From Climacium dendroides (taxonomy: Eukaryota; Streptophyta; Bryopsida; Hypnales; Climaciaceae), in the NCBI GenBank assembly GCA_950106755.1, contig CATNNA010000033.1, forward strand, positions 248,001 to 312,000: a stretch of DNA of 64,000 nt. The letters run 5' to 3'. Shown here one piece after another: positions 1-10,422 of this stretch. Within the stretch, counting starts at the first letter, position 1; the number at the start of each line of letters is the position of its first letter. Below the pieces are notes generated by a model, which saw only the letters and a list, made by a program, of their open reading frames with translations, did no database searches and was not told the origin of the DNA. The position numbers and the translations under genes were made by a program.

Positions 1-744
1 TTCCTGTCAATGTTTCAAGTTCAGACCCTACAATTAACAAAAAGAATCTCATGACCTATATGCAATCTCACCATAAGTTTTCGCGCGTCATTATCTCTAG
101 GAGGTAGTCCTTTTCATGGACATATCTGCAACTATCAAAAGGCCAGCATCCTTTAGGACTAGTCCTTAAAATTGAATTGGAAAATTTTCATAAGTAGCAA
201 ATATGCCCATGATTTCAATTTAAGTTGGAATCATCAAGCTCCTAAAAATCAACTCTCTATCAATTAAGAACCACGTTTGTTCAACAAATATGATCAAAGA
301 ATGTTCCAAACAATCTGAGGTGTACAATGCATGAATTAGATGAAGATATGTATAGTTGGACTAAAACAAATGGAGAAGTTCTACTTACAATCTAATGTTG
401 AGCACTTAAAGCATTGCAATCCTTTTGAGCTTCTTGTTGTGTTTGCCAAAGTGTTTCCTCAGCAAAGAAGGCATTGTTGTGTGGATTGTTAGATCTTGGT
501 TTTTCTATCTTCACATTCACCTCCACCACCTAATTCTAAGAAGCCATCAACTAAAACAAGAAGAAGATCTAAAGATTTATATAATGTCATTAAAATTCAA
601 ACATCTTCCTAGTAGATTGATCCAGAGTTGAAAGTAGTTGTTCAATATGCTCAATGATTTCAAACCTCAAACACATAACAACCTTGACTAGTCACATGTC
701 CTAGCATATACAAACAAACTTGCTCTTCCTCATATCAAGAGGAG
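1..744. other. AT-rich flank, no feature recognised
   Basis: I see no gene, RNA or clear repeat in this stretch. The short open frames are of chance length and composition. The last bases (736-744) form a small purine run directly before the LTR-like start at 745. Confidence 0.5.
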
Positions 745-2110
745 TGTCACACCCATACCTCCTTGGGATGTCCACTATGCCTTAGTGAGCAAGGGGGACC
801 TTGGGGTGACTCCACAAGCCTTGCAAGAGTCTAGGTAGGGAGTAGTGAGAGGCTCCCAAGAAAATAGTGCACCATAGCGCTCTGTATCTAATGAATTTAA
901 GAAAGTATAATACATGCTTGGAAAGCTCTTCAGAAGACGCTTCCAGCCATCCAAAGAACATGCCATTTGGAGCTATGAGTCAAAAGTTATGGCCGTTCAA
1001 AGTTGAGGGTGTCCTAATAGCGCCGGGACACTTGAGGACTAGGGGTGAGGGGTTCCCAAGGATTCCCTCCATGAAGTATGGCATGTAGCATATAATTGGA
1101 AAGCTATGAATACAAGGATGCTAGAATAACAAGCATTATGAGGTTCTAATTTATGAGTCAGAAGTTATGGCCAAGAGAAGGGCTGTAGTGAAGGCGTGAC
1201 GCTTCCACTAGTAAACCCAAATCTTTGGAGGGCCATAACTTTGTGAGATTTTGTCCAAATGGGATGAGTGAGAAGTCCATAGGCATCTACTTGTCAAAAG
1301 TGTAGATGTCAAAAGTGTGCTCGCATAAAGGATTTGGAACTCTAATCACAAAGTTACATTGTTTGGAAGTTCGAGAATCCAAATGGTGACTGAACTTGGT
1401 GATTCCAATTGGAAATGGGTGGTCTTCCAAAACCCAAGTGGATTTGGGGACTTCCTTTGACCTACAAGGAAGAAGCTTGCCAAATCCTAGTGAGAATACT
1501 ATAGGAGGGGTTGGTCTCTCTCCTCCCTCCCTCTTAGAATCTTAGTGAGTCTCGGTGACTCAAGGTTGGTGGTGTGGCTTCACCTCCATTCCAAGGCAAC
1601 ATGGAACACTTGTGTGTGTGTTCCATGACACCGATTGGGTGAGTCCCTCTCTTTGTTAGGCCACTCTCAATGTGTCCCGAGTTGTGTGTCCTAATTAGCC
1701 ATGGTTTGAAAGTAGCAAATACAAAATGGACTAGCAAAGAGTGGGGTGACAATTAAGGGCAGTTAGGACCATGGTAAGTAGTACCACCATGGGTCCTTAT
1801 ACAATAAGATGGAAGTTCCACCCCGTGTTACCAAGTGACATGCCTTGGTGTTATGATGGGTGGGTGTGCTAGTAGTCCTAGGAACTAGGACTTAGCAAAA
1901 TAAGTTGGAAATGGTGACTAATGCTGTGGATGCTTAGCATGTGTAGTGTTAGAGAGTTGGTGACCCAGGTGAAGTTGGAAACGTTACGTGGTGAGTCCAT
2001 TGAGCTATGAAAGAGTTGTAAGGTGACATTTGGGTTGTAATAAGGAGACTTCAGATGTTTTGTAAACAGTAATGTATCATGTACCTAATTTAATCCTTTG
2101 TCAGGTTTAT
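745..2110 (+). mobile_element. Probable LTR remnant (Ty3/Gypsy-like), 3' end undefined
   Basis: A purine run (AAGAGGAG, about 737-744) is followed immediately by TGTCACACCC. This is the arrangement of a polypurine tract and the 5' end of an LTR, and TGTCACACC starts are common in plant LTR retrotransposons. The following 1.3 kb has no coding sequence but has short repeated phrases such as 'agttatggcc' (near 985 and 1,163). I found no matching second LTR, no primer-binding site and no internal coding domain, so this would be a solo or truncated LTR. The right boundary is a guess. Confidence 0.3.
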
Positions 2111-3510
2111 AGTTAATAGCCATGTCCAAGCAAGCCACAAATAAATGTTGATGTATTGGAGCATAGAGTCCAAGAGCTATCGCAATGCCATGCCGCCGGT
2201 TTTCACCCGCCTTCAAAGCACCCAAGCTTAAAATACTAGTTAGCTTCACTTCAGCTTCTATCTTGCCATCCTACAAACATTCCAAAGTGATGTTCAAAAT
2301 CTGTGACTGCTACTTGCAGGGCATTCATTGCAAAAGATGGCTTGAACAAACCCTAATCTTTTGAAAATGCAATAAATAGAATATACCGCCCCGTTCAGAT
2401 CCTATAGCATTGTAAGCATCTACAATGAGAAGCCAACTTGTATTGAAAGTGGAATGACGGATTTGGATTTGTACATATTACAATTGCATGAAGTGAAAGT
2501 AAAAGATTTGTAAAGAATTGGTAAAAGAGCGAATGGATAGAGCATTTCAAGCAAAGAAAAAGAACAAAATGAAAGAGAAATGATATATGCCATCCATAGT
2601 CACTCCAATAAGGCAATTACAACACGAGATGTTGTAATAGTTGGAGAGATTTTTGGTGAGAAAAGTAAGTTTTAGAAGGTACAGCAAAGGCTTATGATTA
2701 GATTGTCGGATTTGACGGTGACCTTGCTTGGCAATTGTTGACCCCCATAAATCGAATTTTTTTGTTTTTCTTCATTTTGTTTTACTTCACAGAGAGTAAA
2801 GGAGATCAAGTCAGGGGGGTCAACTGGGTAGGAGAATGATTAACATCGGATCGGATGGTACCTGAGCCCTCCCAAGTCGACCCCTAAAATGTTGTTCTTT
2901 TTTTTGAGATCCTTGTGAAATGTAGAATCGCTTTGCTGATTTGAGAAGTTTATATATAGTATCTAAAATCTCTAGTACCTAGATTGTAAGATAATCATAT
3001 AGCATGACAGGGCATACATTTAGCATGTGTGATCAGGATTTGAATTATTATGCATATTTTGTCAAAATTCATTGAGATGACTAGAGAAAAGTACTTAATT
3101 GATAAAAGAGAATTAATTGTAGGGGTGAGGCACTCATTCATTTCTTCATCCTCAGATCCAATAGTGTTTAAACCACTCACTTATGGACCCCTACTTTTGA
3201 GGTCTTCATGAAGTGCATGTTACGGGTTTTTTTCTTCTTGTGATATTACCATGTTATCTTATTAATTTATGTTTTAGAAAATTATTATTATTTTTGTAAA
3301 ATGGTTATTTTTTTTTCAATTTTTTTCCAATTACAATGAGTTTTTAAAATTTTCATATTATTTTCAAAATTCTTTAAATTTTTTCAATTATATTTCATTT
3401 TATTAGATTATTTGTGTCATATTAATAAGGAATTGAATATTAGCGTACAAAACAATAGAAGGTCTACACCTTTGGAAGATTTTGTATTTCCCAAAGTAAG
3501 ACCAAATCTC
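2111..3510. other. AT-rich intergenic sequence, mostly unrecognised
   Basis: No gene is supported. Near 2,737 and 2,813 there is a short inverted pair (GTTGACCCCC and GGGGGGTCAAC) about 80 bp apart. It resembles the GGGGGTCAA core of the two fold-back elements at 3,511-4,016 and may be an older fragment of them. The rest is T- and A-rich with homopolymer runs. Confidence 0.4.
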
Positions 3511-3731
3511 TCCCTAAACCATTTAAAATACAAAACAATGGAAGGATGACTTGAATTCATCCATGTTGGTACCAAATATGGGGGGTCAAGGAGAGGCTTC
3601 CAAAGCCTTGTTTAGATCCAAAGATGACTTTGGTGGTGTCTCCTTGACCCCCACACCCACCTCCTTTTTGGTACCATCATGGGTGAATTCATTTTTTTTT
3701 TCTTTGGACCAAATTTTAAATGGTTTAGGGC
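3511..3731. mobile_element. Fold-back (MITE-like) element, copy 1
   Basis: An imperfect inverted repeat of about 220 bp. The outer arms match for 18 bp without mismatch (CCCTAAACCATTTAAAAT at 3,512-3,529 and its reverse complement at 3,713-3,730). Further in, both arms carry GAATTCA, TGGTACC, GGGGGTCAAGGAGA and CCAAAG in mirrored order around a loop near 3,610-3,625. There is no coding capacity apart from a frame running through it by chance. The superfamily is unknown, and no target duplication could be fixed because the outer edge is decayed. Confidence 0.6.
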
Positions 3732-3905
3732 AATTTTTTTTTCTTCCTAAATGTTTGAATGCTTTCAGATTTGTATGGAATAAGAGGATTTCTATTTTCT
3801 TTTATGTCCATGTCCATCTTAGCATGCCTTGTTGTTCAAGTTGCAAAGTGTTTCAATTGTTATATTTGGGTTTGAGTGGTGAAAAGTTTTTTGAAAAATG
3901 TATGT

Positions 3906-4016
3906 GGGTATCAAAAATGGGGGGTCAAGGAGAGGCCTCCAAAGCCATCTTCTGATCTGAGGATGGCTTTAGTGGTGTCTCCTTGACCCCCCCTCCCCCC
4001 CCCCATTTCTGGTTCT
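3906..4016. mobile_element. Fold-back element, copy 2 (shorter)
   Basis: A second member of the same family, in the same orientation, about 350 bp after the first. Left arm GGGGGGTCAAGGAGAGGC and CCAAAGCCATC; right arm GATGGCTTT and TCTCCTTGACCCCCC. A C-rich tract lengthens the right arm. The outer arm seen in copy 1 is not recognisable here. An open frame at 3,551-3,955 spans both elements and repeats the same short peptide twice, which is a by-product of the repeat and not evidence of a gene. Confidence 0.55.
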
Positions 4017-4031
4017 TCATGAATCATTTCA

Positions 4032-4349
4032 ATGTTTTATCTTTGGCTTAGATTACAAGTGATTCTTACAAAGTATGTTTCATACAAAAATTCCTTGAGA
4101 ATTAATGATTTGATTAATTCTTTTTTTGGTGCATGTATTCTCGCATGTCATGTGATGGAGCACCACTTTGTAGGTTTGGAAATAGATAAGGAGATTTTTG
4201 CAAGCATCCTCCAACATATGAAGAAGACTACTCCTCTTGTTGTGACAATTAGAGTGTCTGAAGCACTAGTGACTCTAGCTTCAGATGATTCAAATGCCAT
4301 GACCATTTTACCATGGAAGTTTATTTGGAGAGATAGACCTAGTAGGTAA
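4032..4349 (+). pseudogene. Short ORF resembling the SAM-binding motif of an N4/N6-type methyltransferase
   Basis: A 105-codon frame. Residues about 25-55 contain NDLINSFFG, then LACHVMEHHFVGLEIDKEIF, which resembles the C-terminal AdoMet motif I of N4/N6 DNA methylase-fold proteins (D-x-F-x-G-x-G-T...A...R-x-x-G-x-E-x-D). The glycine-rich loop is degenerate: only the first FxG is kept and the GT is missing. The frame is far shorter than a full domain, and no catalytic DPPY or NPPY motif is visible nearby. I read it as a decayed gene or transposon-borne fragment. A chance resemblance or an exon of something else remains possible. A GTAAGT just past the open part (about 4,347) could be a splice donor. 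Confidence 0.3.
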
Positions 4350-4596
4350 GTTTTTTCATATTTTGTTTGGATGGTACTTGTAATGTTTCATAAATCTAAC
4401 ATTGCATCATTTGTATTTGCAATAGTCAAGGCTTGATGTCAAAAGATGTAGTGAACAAAAAACAAAGACTTATCTTGAGTTTGATACTTTAAAATCCAAA
4501 TCTTGTAAACCTACATATGTTCTAAATGTCTTCTAGTTCTTAGACAAATCAACATCCAAGGATAGAAAGACCTTTGATTATCCCATAAATGTATTT

Positions 4597-5545
4597 GACT
4601 ATGTTTCACCAAAACTGCTCCAAAACTGCCACTTCTAGTAAAAGAACCCAATTATTGAAAAAAAACATTTTGGAAAACATGTAACCATAGGATTTTGTAG
4701 CACGGAGGTTTGAAAGTATGTGTGAAAATTTTCAGAATTTTCTTCCGTGTAGATTGCAAGATATTAGTGTTTGAAGTGACAAATATCAATTTTTTATCCT
4801 TGCGAAAATTTGGGCAGCTGCACTTCAAAGGGCCACATTTGCATGATAAAATGTCCCAAATGGTTGTTACTCTTTGGAGTCATTCTTTAAGTTAAGTTGG
4901 CTAAGTGCTTGAAAATTTTCAAATCATTTGGAATTGTACAACATGTAGCAAGAAAGTAGTAAGTAGAAAGAAGTAGAGAATGACTCAAAATACTAAATTG
5001 TTGATCATTTATTTATGAAATTTAAAAATGCCAATCCCAATCTTTGTAATGTTGTAATAAACAATCTACAGCCAATGTTTTTATTTTTTTTCAAAAACAT
5101 TAAAAATTGAATTAAATAAATGACTTCAAACATTATTTTGGATTAGTGATTCCATAACTTCCCATAAACTATTCACAAACTAAAACTCCCATAATTTTCA
5201 TTTCATTAATCAAAATGGAATTATTCAAAGCTTTCCATGTATATTTAAATCTAATAAACCAATTTCAATTTTGTATTTTTTTAAAAAGTGATTTCTGAAG
5301 AAGTTTTGTTTCTGCCCGAGCTGCCCGCCGAGCAATGAAAACTACACATCTTACAATAACTTTTAAACCATTTAATCAAAAGTTATGAAAATTGTTGGGC
5401 CTTAAAACTCCTCCTTGGGCACATATTGTACGAAAATTTTAGAGGAAAAAAATGAAAACTCCGTTTGTAGTGAGCTGCCCAAAATCGCTATGTTACCAAA
5501 AAATGCAGTTTGGGCATTTAGGGGTTATTCTACTAACAAAGATTG
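4597..5545 (+). repeat. Decayed dispersed repeat, homologous to the minus strand of the array unit
   Basis: This about 950-bp stretch aligns by eye, end to end, with the reverse complement of 15,530-16,480 in the array unit. Shared landmarks in order are GCTCCAAAA near 4,617, TGGAAAACATGTAACC, CCGTGTAGATTGCAAG, TTGGCTA, AAGTAGAAAGAAGTAG, CAATCTACAGCCAATG near 5,070, AATCAAAATGGA, CAAAGCTTT, AGTTATGAAAAT, CTGCCCAAAA and TTTAGGGGTTA near 5,520. It is clearly more AT-rich than the array copy. No coding domain is visible in either copy. It shows that part of the array unit belongs to a dispersed family that existed outside the array. Confidence 0.75.
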
Positions 5546-5924
5546 TGCAACCGAGTCTACTATGACTTAGGTTCATGACATTCATATATTGTATGAGTCC
5601 AACCATTAAAGTTTGATTTTCATTATGATTGGACTTGTGTGTTTTATGTCTTCATGTTTGGTGTGATTTATTTTTCTTGACGCTTGCTTTCTGGGATTTG
5701 TATTGATTATTAAAATTGAATATCAATCAAAGACAATAAACTCTAAAGAAATATTTGGAGAAGTCTAAAAATTCATACCATATAAAGTGTCTTAACAAAA
5801 AATAGGTAGTCTGAAGATTAAAATTATATTGAACCCAAACAAAGTGTATAAGTTGAAAAATTGGATGTAAAAGAAAAATGCAAAAGAAAGGAAGTGTTTT
5901 ATCTAAAAATCTTCATTGGAAAAA
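5546..5924. other. AT-rich spacer
   Basis: No gene or repeat recognised. The sequence is A/T-dominated with short homopolymers. Confidence 0.5.
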
Positions 5925-6595
5925 GATTTAGAAATTCACACCAATCACAATGGCCTATCTTCCCAAAAAACATGGAAATGAGAAATGAAATTACACCAAT
6001 CCAAGCATTTTATATTAAAAAAAAAAGCTTTTGAGAAAAAAATTACACCAACCAAAGCATCTTTTTTAATACATTGGGGTGTCAAAGAGAATAAATACAA
6101 TACACCAATCAATGTTGTAAATCCCCCCCAAAAAATGGTGAGGAAAAAAATATATTCATAAAAAATCTTTAAAAAAAATTTAGGTGGGAGAGAGAAAAAA
6201 ATATTTACACAATCCAAAGAGCCTTCACCAAAAAATTTGGGTGTGGAAAAAACTTTACACCAACATGAGAGTCTTCATGGAATAAAAATATGTTAGGTAA
6301 AGGAAAAATCATTTCAAAACAAACTAACTATTTTAATCATATCAAAATAAAGAATGTAGAAAAGTAAAATTACTATACACCCACCAATGGGTCCAAACTA
6401 ATGAAAGGTGGGTGTGAGAGAGAAAAATTTAATTACACCATCCATAGTATCTCACAAAATAAATAGGGTGTAAAAAGAAAAACATATTCATACTAACCAA
6501 AATTCTTCATGAGTTCATGGAAAAAATTATGGTGTTGCTAAATGGAGAATTATTTCAACCATAATGCTTTACCAAAAAAGAGTGATTCACTTGAA
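5925..6595. repeat. Degenerate minisatellite, period roughly 50-65 bp
   Basis: About ten diverged units share the phrase TTACACCAA-CCAAAG near their start and an A-rich end of the form GGTGTGAGAGAGAAAAA. Starts of the phrase fall near 5,936, 5,991, 6,045, 6,099, 6,205, 6,255, 6,375, 6,431 and 6,490. Units vary in length and one interval seems to contain an insertion (about 6,300-6,365). There is no coding potential. It is an old tandem array in decay. Confidence 0.5.
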
Positions 6596-6616
6596 TTCAA
6601 ATGTTGAAGTAAATCT

Positions 6617-6812
6617 AAACCCTTAAATTTGTAAGTCACTTTGAATTTGGAATTGAAGGCACTAAAAATTCTAGAAAATTAATATTCATTACTTCCACGA
6701 TAATAGATACTTCACCTTTAATTTTGTAAGTCACTTTAAATTGGAAACTAAGTGCACTAACAATTCTAAAAAATTAATATTCATTACACCCACAGTCATA
6801 AGTACCTCTCTC
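6617..6812. repeat. Two-copy tandem duplication of about 96 bp
   Basis: Two neighbouring copies share TTTGTAAGTCACTTT, then GCACTAA-AATTCTA-AAAATTAATATTCATTAC and a final CATAAGTAC-type tail. The first begins near 6,617 and the second near 6,713. They differ at several positions, so the duplication is not recent. It directly follows the minisatellite at 5,925-6,595. Confidence 0.7.
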
Positions 6813-7946
6813 TTTTTTTCCAACAATTTTTTTCGTGCTCACAAGCTCACAAGCTCGCACACTAGCAACCCTGGGCAACAATGCTTCGATTCTTTCTAGT
6901 GAAGGAACAAAATTCGTGAAATGCAAATATCATGCGGTGAAAAGTAGCTATATGGAATAATATTTTTTGTGGAAAATGCATGGATTTGTTCTAATAATGA
7001 AAATAAAAAAAGGGCTTACATAAAACTACCACATTTTACAAGTGTGATTTTTTTTATCAATAGTGTGTTTCATATTTTTCAATACAAATATATAATTATA
7101 TTTGATTAAGCAACTCCATATTGAATTCTCTAGAAATTCATATTTTACCATAAAAAGTTTTAATTTTTTTCACGCACTATTAGAACAAATTGGTAAAGGC
7201 AAAGAATATGGTTTAGTGATAATTTCTCATCGCATGCTCAACTACAATAAATCATTGTAATGGCAATAAGTCACTAGTTTTGCAACTTTTAATAACTCTC
7301 CAAACTAAATGAAGTTTAGTTTCAAAGACTCCAAAAGAAAAGCGGTTTAGCTACATTTTAGGTCTTGTGTTTCATTGAATCTATAGACCTTGATTGGTTA
7401 AATTTTCTTATGTTGTGGCACTAGAGTAAAGTTGCCACATTGATGCAAAATAATACATGACATTTAAAGCTCCCACGTTGTTACCAACTTCAAGCCATTT
7501 TTACTTTTGGGTAAGTTAATTCTAGAGAAGTATTTGTTGGATTCTTGAGACCTTTTTATGAAAAGTGTCTTTCACTAATAGTTGAGTGCTTCCAAAATTT
7601 CAAACCAACCCAACTTGTGTTTGAAGATTTGTACTTCAAAAATTTAATTTCTTGACAAAGAGATATAACTAGTCTAAAATTCTTTGAATATGGTCTCATC
7701 AAAGTATTTGATGTGATCTTGAAAATTGAACGTCATGCAATTTCAGGATTCTGACATGGAAGCATTGAAAATAAGTTTTCCTCATTATAACAATGTTGTA
7801 ATCACCAAGGTGAAATTTCGTATGAAATAATAATGTTTATTTTGTGATTCATCCCTTGCCATCTAAGGCACCAATCTCGTAGACCACAATACCTCACAAG
7901 AAAATACAACGAAACAAAGTTTTTAATTTTAGTATCTTAATATGAG
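6813..7946. other. AT-rich sequence, no feature recognised
   Basis: I looked for long open frames, transposon ends and RNA-like structure and saw none that can be supported. Confidence 0.45.

Positions 7947-7982
<36 letters not shown>
7947..7982. repeat. Compound microsatellite (TC)n(TA)n
   Basis: About nine TC dinucleotides are followed without a gap by about nine TA dinucleotides. It is a simple sequence repeat, probably length-variable. Confidence 0.95.
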
Positions 7983-9413
7983 ATTTAATTTAATTTTTTC
8001 AAGAATCCATATTCCAATATCAACACCCAGCAATAATAATTTTTATTACTTTACGAAAAAATATGGTCAAACACTTTGTGACTCAATTATATGTCAATTT
8101 TCTTATGAACTTGACATTAAAACATGACTAGTATGTTTCCATCAATATTTCGATGATTTGATCTAAAATAAAAAAATAGCAAAATAGCTATAAATATGTG
8201 TAATGCATGACTTTGGATTTCAGATTCCAAAGCCCAAGGGTCCTTTCATACAAGTGATTGTTCCCCATAGTCTCGTTATTTTGATATTATCTGGATTTTG
8301 GACTCCACCTATATTTGGTAGTAAAAGCAAACATTCAAATTAGCCTCTAATTGTGTGCAGTTATGATGTGAGCTAGTAGGATCGATGAAAACCTTTGATC
8401 TCAGCCTAAAAAGTGATGGATTAGATCTGGCGCCTGCATGGGCGAGCAAATTATGCCCACAATTCATACAATGAGCTGGAATGAGCTACATCTCAACTTT
8501 GAGTTTACATTCAACTAAAGTCCTTGGTTGTTTTTGAAAGCTGTTTTGTTACAACTTTGGACATATTTTCCATCCACCCAAGAGAAAGAATGTTGTTGCA
8601 TATAGAAAACTGAATATAGACACCACTACACGGAGTACACTCATATCACTAAGCATGTATGTTATTGGCATTGAAGGAAAAACTAAGCTGATTGCACTTC
8701 AGAACACATAACTATGACATGGCATGTTTCTACTGACCAGGTTACTTTTCTTTACTTCCATAAATGATTTGTGTCTCGTAGTGTTAAAAGTTTGCTTACT
8801 TTGCTTTTTAATTTCATGTGAAGGCTATAACATGTGTACTTGTGCTAAAGACACCCAATGTACCTCACTAATATAACATTAGATTGCTGGTGTTTTGGGG
8901 ATGGGCACAAGTGAGGCCCACAATCTCATGGAATTTTTAGAGCGGTTATGAAGACTTTTTTATGCAAACTTGACCTTCCTTCAATCCTTCTTAGTTACTT
9001 TTTTGCACATATGTTATAGGATTTCTAGTACTATATTGTTCCGTGAGATATGAAAGTATGGGAAACTACACTATGTATTATTTTAGAAACTTGTACTACA
9101 AAGCTCAAAAAAATATGATGGGTCAAAGTTTAATTTGTACTCTTGCAAAAATAAACAAAGTTTTAGTCTAGGTGCAAATTGATTAAAAAAAAATGCTTGC
9201 AAAAAAAATGGAACATTGCCTTCTAGTGGAAATGAAACATGAAAAGGATTTTATTCCTATGTTGATGCTAGAATCAAAATTTTGATTTTGATTGAGATTG
9301 ATTAATTATGGGTTTTTTTCGTTTAACATTAAAAGGATTTATTTTTTAATGTAGTTTTCATAATTGTTTAAAATTTTCTTTTGATGAGATCTAATTTTCT
9401 TGTTGGAATAATC
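7983..9413. other. AT-rich sequence, no feature recognised
   Basis: No gene, transposon end or tandem repeat could be supported here. Stop codons are dense in all frames. Confidence 0.45.
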
Positions 9414-9416
9414 TCA

Positions 9417-9588
9417 CACTACAAGAGAAAGGGGTGTTTTAAGTAGTGTCCTAGACATCACTTCTTTTGAGTAATGTCTTTTAAGTAAGGTTTTAAGTAA
9501 AATTTTACTTAAAACCTTACTTAAAAGACATTACTCAAAAGAAGTGATGTCTAGGACACTACTTAAAACACCCCTTTCTCTTGTAGTG
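9417..9588. mobile_element. Perfect 172-bp palindromic MITE of the CACTA superfamily
   Basis: The element begins CACTACAAGAGAAAGGGG and ends with its exact reverse complement. Reading both arms base by base, the two 86-bp halves are perfect reverse complements meeting at 9,502/9,503 with no spacer. The termini match the CACTACAAGA-type ends of plant CACTA (En/Spm) transposons. A 3-bp direct repeat TCA flanks it (9,414-9,416 and 9,589-9,591), the expected target duplication size. Each arm is itself built of four related about 17-bp phrases (TTTTAAGTAGTGTC and variants). It encodes nothing and would depend on a transposase elsewhere. The lack of any mismatch between arms suggests a recent origin or ongoing copy correction. 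A transcript would fold into one long hairpin. Confidence 0.92.
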
Positions 9589-9591
9589 TCA

Positions 9592-10170
9592 CCTTTGAGA
9601 TTTTTGTGTTCAATGTCATCTTAGAGCTATTAATGAGTTAGTATTTTGTTTCAATCTTGAAGCTATTTCTATTTAACAATTTTTTAAAGAATAAAAATCA
9701 AGTTTTTATTTTATGAATTTTTATCTTAACTTCTTTATTCAATTTTTCAAGACACAAATTTTAGAAATCAATGTCTATAGTCTAAAATTTTCTACAAATT
9801 GTAATCAAGGTCTTCTAAAATTGCAAGCATATGTTCAAATAAACTTTTTTTTCCAACTTTGAGTGCAATTGTGCAAATATCTTCCAATCCATATATATCA
9901 AACTTCATGAAAGTCTTACCTCATAGTTTTAGAAAGTAATGGTACTTTTAAGTGGTTGTTGAGAGAGAAATGGCCATTTTTGTATTGGTGTCAATGTAGA
10001 TTGAGTTTAAAAAATATTGAATTTGGAAAAAAAATTACCTCATTTTCTTTCCATAATTGTTCTACACTCTTCATTTACAATTGTCTTTTTATGTACTTGC
10101 AAGTAGCCTCTTTATTTACACAATTATGCTTTCCCTTTCTCCACTCACACTTTTCTTTTCTCCACCTACA
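9592..10170. other. AT-rich sequence, no feature recognised
   Basis: No gene is supported. The end of the stretch (about 10,130-10,170) becomes pyrimidine-rich and leads into the 21-bp tandem repeat. Confidence 0.45.
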
Positions 10171-10422
10171 GTTGCCCCTTCCTCATCCGAAGTTGCCCCT
10201 TTACTATTTGAAGTCATCCCTTTCCCATCTAAGGTCGCCCTTTCTAAAGCCAAAGTTTCCCCTTCTCCACCTCCACTTGAGGTCACTCCCTTCCCATCTA
10301 AGGATGCCCTTATGCCCCTTCCCCACAAGAAATTGCCCCTTCTCCATCCAAATTCGCCCTTTGCCGCTTCTTCATCTGAAGTCACCCCTTCATTATCCAA
10401 AGTCACCACTTCCGTTCTTGTG
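10171..10422. repeat. Degenerate 21-bp tandem repeat, pyrimidine-rich on + strand
   Basis: About eleven units of roughly 21 bp (some 27-30) follow the pattern GTYGCCCCTTYYCCATCYRAA. Because the period is a multiple of three, the repeat keeps reading frames open. On + a 165-codon frame (10,057-10,554) repeats a seven-residue phrase like VAPSSSE. Another + frame is rich in Pro and Leu (9,956-10,459), and the minus strand (10,116-10,463) repeats GKGVTSDEEGA-like phrases. Three frames open at once argues that the repeat, not coding selection, keeps them open. A decayed exon of a low-complexity repeat protein cannot be excluded. Confidence 0.6.

Noticed and set aside
3551..3955. 134-codon frame over the fold-back elements
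   Set aside because: Its repeated peptide comes from the two related fold-back elements. The sequence between is T-rich and not protein-like.
5945..6217. 90-codon minus-strand frame rich in Phe and Leu
   Set aside because: It is a translation of the A/T-rich degenerate minisatellite.
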